Assembly: GCF_014692525.1 (NCBI RefSeq)
Contig: NZ_JACNYL010000001.1
Coordinates: forward strand, 620,001-684,000
Source of the DNA: Sphingobacterium chuzhouense
GTDB taxonomy: Bacteria > Bacteroidota > Bacteroidia > Sphingobacteriales > Sphingobacteriaceae
Direction of reading: 5' to 3'
Length of the DNA stretch: 64,000 nucleotides
A program made the position numbers and the translations under genes. The notes under the pieces are model-generated. The model did not search any database. It saw nothing but the letters and a program-made list of their open reading frames with translations, and had not been told where the DNA came from. Below are positions 61,706 to 64,000 of the stretch, piece by piece. Position 1 is the first letter of the stretch. Each line of letters starts with the position of its first letter.

Positions 61706-64000
61706 TTAAGATTTACTTTTCAAATAATCAGAAGGAGAAACTTTATATTTTTCCTTAAAACAAGTACTGAAATATCCGGAACTGTTGAACCCTATTTTGT
61801 ACGCAACTTCCGTAACAGTAAGCTCGCCCGTATCCAGTAGCTGTTTCGCTCGTTTTAGTCGAATGTCCTTGATAAATTCTACAGGCGACATACTGGTTAG
61901 ACTCTTCAGCTTTTTGTAGAAAGTGGTCCGACCCATAGCCATAGCGTTGACTGCAGCGTCAATACTAAACCCGGTATCCGACATCCCGTTCTCTATAATC
62001 TGGATGACTTCCCGCAAAAATGCCTCATCTTTTGAGGTGATGATGATTTCCTCGGGTTCGAGTTTAAGTACTGTAGGCTTTTCCAACATACCCTCAACAA
62101 ATCTCTGTCGGTTTTTCAAAAGATTACGCAGCAGGTACTTCACATAATCCATATGGAAGGGTTTTGTGATATAAAAATCCGCACCGTAGGAAAGTCCTGT
62201 GATCTGATCTTCAATGGCAGATTTTGCCGTCAACAATATTATTGGAATATGGCTGGTCTTTACATCATCTTTTAGCTGTTTCAGCATCTCAATACCATCT
62301 GTTCCCGGCATCATGACATCCGAAATAATCACATCTGGTATCAATTCTGTTGCTTTTTGATATCCTTCCTGACCATCGCCTGCTTCGTATACATTGTAAA
62401 TGGAACTAAATTCATCCACAATAAAGCGTCGTAGTTCGGGATTGTCTTCTACAAGAAGTAGAGTGGGCTGATCTTCTTTATAGCGATCTTCTACCAGCGG
62501 CTCCTCTCCATACAGGTCCATATCTGTATATGGTATCTCCTCGCTGGCGACTGTATTTTCTTCTTGCGGGTCGATCGGATTAAAATGGTCGTTACCTGCC
62601 AAAATGCGCACTGTGAACGTCATCCCTGCTTCCTCATTTCTCTTGGCATATATCGTTCCGCCATGTAGATGTATAATATCTTTGGACAGCGCTAAACCAA
62701 TTCCCGTTCCTTTAAAAGTGCTATCCTGCATATTGCCTCCCTCATAATAGGGTTCAAAAATAACATCGAGTTGATCCTCACTGACACCATCTCCCTCATC
62801 CATCACGTGCACTTGTACATATTCCCCATCTTTTTCGATGCGGATGACAATACGGCTCTCTTTAGGTGAAAACTTGACGGCGTTGGAGATTAAATTAAAA
62901 AACACGATATCCATTTTCTCTTCGTCACACCACACATAACTTTCTGTTTGAGCTATCAACTCCAACGAAATCCGTTTATCTTCGACGATATCAGCAAAAT
63001 TATCTAACAGTTGCCGCATCAAGCCCACCAACTCTACACGGCTTATTTTGAGTTTTGTTTTCTGCGCCTGTATTTTTCGGAAGTCCAGCAACTGGTTCAC
63101 GAACCTAACCATACGGTCGGTATTCTTATTCGCAACGTGCAAGTACTTCATTCCTTTTTGGGAGAGTGTTTCCGTCTGTCTGATCTTGAGCAGAGGATTC
63201 ACGATGAGTGTTAATGGCGTGCGAAGCTCATGGGAGATATTGGTAAAAAACTGCAGTTTCAATTCCGTCATTTTCTTCTCAATCGCTATTTTATGTTTCA
63301 GGCGAATCATAGTAAAAACAATCCTGCGGATCACCTCCAAAGCACAGATGGTCAGGACAACGTAGCAGAGTATAGCCCACCCGCTCAGCCACCACGGCTT
63401 TTTAACCACAATGGTAATACTTTTTTCGGGTACATTTTCAAAATGTCCGTTACTGACTGTTTTCACGCGAAAAGTATATTGTCCTGGTGGGATTTTGGTA
63501 TAGGTAGCTTTTTTCTGGTTCTTTACAAAATGCCAATCTTTGTCATAACCTTCCAATATATAGGCATAAGAAATATCGTCCGGTGTTCGGTAATCCAGCA
63601 CGGCATATTCGATCGTAATTACATCCTGATCATGATTCAACACGATTTCATCCGCATAATTAATAGAAGTTTTCAAAGGCGATTGGGGATCTTTAATATC
63701 GATTTCCTTATTGTATAGTTGGATGCCGGTAAAGACCATATTCCCCGGAAATTTCTCGCTCACAATTTTATCGGGATAAAAAGATATATAGCCGTCGACA
63801 CCACCAAAAAAAATCTCTCCTTGATCGGAACGGAGACACGCGGCTTCCGAAAACCCGATTCTTGGTAGCCCGTTATAGGTATTGTAGTTTCTGAAATCCT
63901 CCGTTTCCATATCCATGACTGCAATACCATTTTCTGTTGCCATCCAAAGGTTTCGGTCGTTATCTTCTACGATGCTTAAAATGATATCATTGGGTAGTCC
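61706..64000 (-). CDS. Hybrid two-component system sensor/AraC-type regulator (HTCS), N-terminus cut by the window edge
   Basis: The frame stays open to base 64000 (764 codons visible). In order: the end of a periplasmic Reg_prop beta-propeller (NGLPNDIILSIVEDNDRNLWMATENG), a Y_Y_Y domain (YAYILEGYDKDWHFV), one membrane helix (LSGWAILCYVVLTICALEV), a histidine kinase (HisKA NISHELRTPLTL; ATPase NLISNAVKFSP and GTGIGLALS), a receiver (LLLVEDNPELRRF, phospho-Asp in ISDVMMPGTDG, Lys in ITKPF) and a C-terminal AraC-type helix-turn-helix (TVTEVAYKIGFNSSGYFSTCFKEKY). HTCS proteins sense a specific oligosaccharide in the periplasm and activate their PUL. All key kinase and receiver residues are present. 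It probably binds the class-2 direct repeats, the nearest of which is 28 bp past its stop. Confidence 0.97.
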   Translation of the reverse strand, partial: GLPNDIILSIVEDNDRNLWMATENGIAVMDMETEDFRNYNTYNGLPRIGFSEAACLRSDQGEIFFGGVDGYISFYPDKIVSEKFPGNMVFTGIQLYNKEIDIKDPQSPLKTSINYADEIVLNHDQDVITIEYAVLDYRTPDDISYAYILEGYDKDWHFVKNQKKATYTKIPPGQYTFRVKTVSNGHFENVPEKSITIVVKKPWWLSGWAILCYVVLTICALEVIRRIVFTMIRLKHKIAIEKKMTELKLQFFTNISHELRTPLTLIVNPLLKIRQTETLSQKGMKYLHVANKNTDRMVRFVNQLLDFRKIQAQKTKLKISRVELVGLMRQLLDNFADIVEDKRISLELIAQTESYVWCDEEKMDIVFFNLISNAVKFSPKESRIVIRIEKDGEYVQVHVMDEGDGVSEDQLDVIFEPYYEGGNMQDSTFKGTGIGLALSKDIIHLHGGTIYAKRNEEAGMTFTVRILAGNDHFNPIDPQEENTVASEEIPYTDMDLYGEEPLVEDRYKEDQPTLLLVEDNPELRRFIVDEFSSIYNVYEAGDGQEGYQKATELIPDVIISDVMMPGTDGIEMLKQLKDDVKTSHIPIILLTAKSAIEDQITGLSYGADFYITKPFHMDYVKYLLRNLLKNRQRFVEGMLEKPTVLKLEPEEIIITSKDEAFLREVIQIIENGMSDTGFSIDAAVNAMAMGRTTFYKKLKSLTSMSPVEFIKDIRLKRAKQLLDTGELTVTEVAYKIGFNSSGYFSTCFKEKYKVSPSDYLKSKS

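Noticed and set aside
1-64000. Search for tRNA genes, CRISPR repeats, IS inverted repeats and phage genes
   Set aside because: None was seen by eye. The only repeated short sequences are the promoter boxes and leader elements reported above.

Overview
The window is almost entirely one pectin-degrading polysaccharide utilization locus (PUL) from a member of the Bacteroidota. The supporting evidence is four SusC/SusD-type outer-membrane pairs (one cut by the left edge), many short lipoprotein signal peptides, promoters of the TTG-N20-TAnnTTTG type used by this phylum, and a hybrid two-component system. The mix of fasciclin-domain (FAS1) lipoproteins with SusC/SusD points to a Sphingobacteriaceae-like genus, but this is inference. 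I saw no tRNA, rRNA, CRISPR array or intact insertion sequence.

Layout. Nearly everything is on the minus strand and is read right to left. From the right edge: a hybrid sensor/regulator (HTCS) at 61706 to beyond 64000. Next is a long operon (61471 to 44575): pectate lyase, FAS1, SusC, SusD, FAS1, FAS1, a divergent SusC, its SusD and a small secreted protein, closed by a strong terminator at 44466-44514. A gene remnant and an orphan secreted protein lie at 44449-43710. The second operon (43387 to 35913) is SusC, SusD, a GH105 and a Tat-exported beta-propeller glycosidase. The third (35769 to 19283) is pectate lyase, a fimbrillin/FISUMP-like lipoprotein, a GH28 exo-polygalacturonase, two six-hairpin enzymes (one DUF4450), a GH105, an esterase-propeller fusion and two GH43-like lipoproteins. 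The left 19 kb is a rhamnogalacturonan-I block of short units: GH28 (plus strand, frameshifted), PL11, CE12, SusC-SusD, a plus-strand DUF6250 lipoprotein, a PL26-like exo-lyase, then FAS1-SusC running off the left edge.

How it works together. Surface lyases (PL1, PL11), deacetylases (CE12, sialate-esterase-like) and binding lipoproteins would cut and capture homogalacturonan and RG-I. The SusC/SusD pairs import oligosaccharides, and periplasmic GH28, GH105, GH43-like and PL26-like enzymes finish them.

Main discovery. The promoters fall into two sets. Three promoters (about 35.8, 43.5 and 61.6 kb), which start the three right-hand operons, carry a 21-bp-period direct repeat of TTTAAAAATTGACA (plus-strand sense) placed exactly 22 nt from the -7 box. 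This is the geometry of an AraC-type regulator, and the adjacent HTCS is the obvious candidate. Five other promoters (about 5.0, 14.2, 15.6, 17.55 and 17.64 kb), all in the RG-I block, carry CAGGATA-N3-CAGGTTGC overlapping the -33 box, four of them exactly 20 nt from the -7 box. The locus therefore looks like two substrate-sorted regulons side by side. A FAS1-SusC cassette is present twice, once in each regulon.
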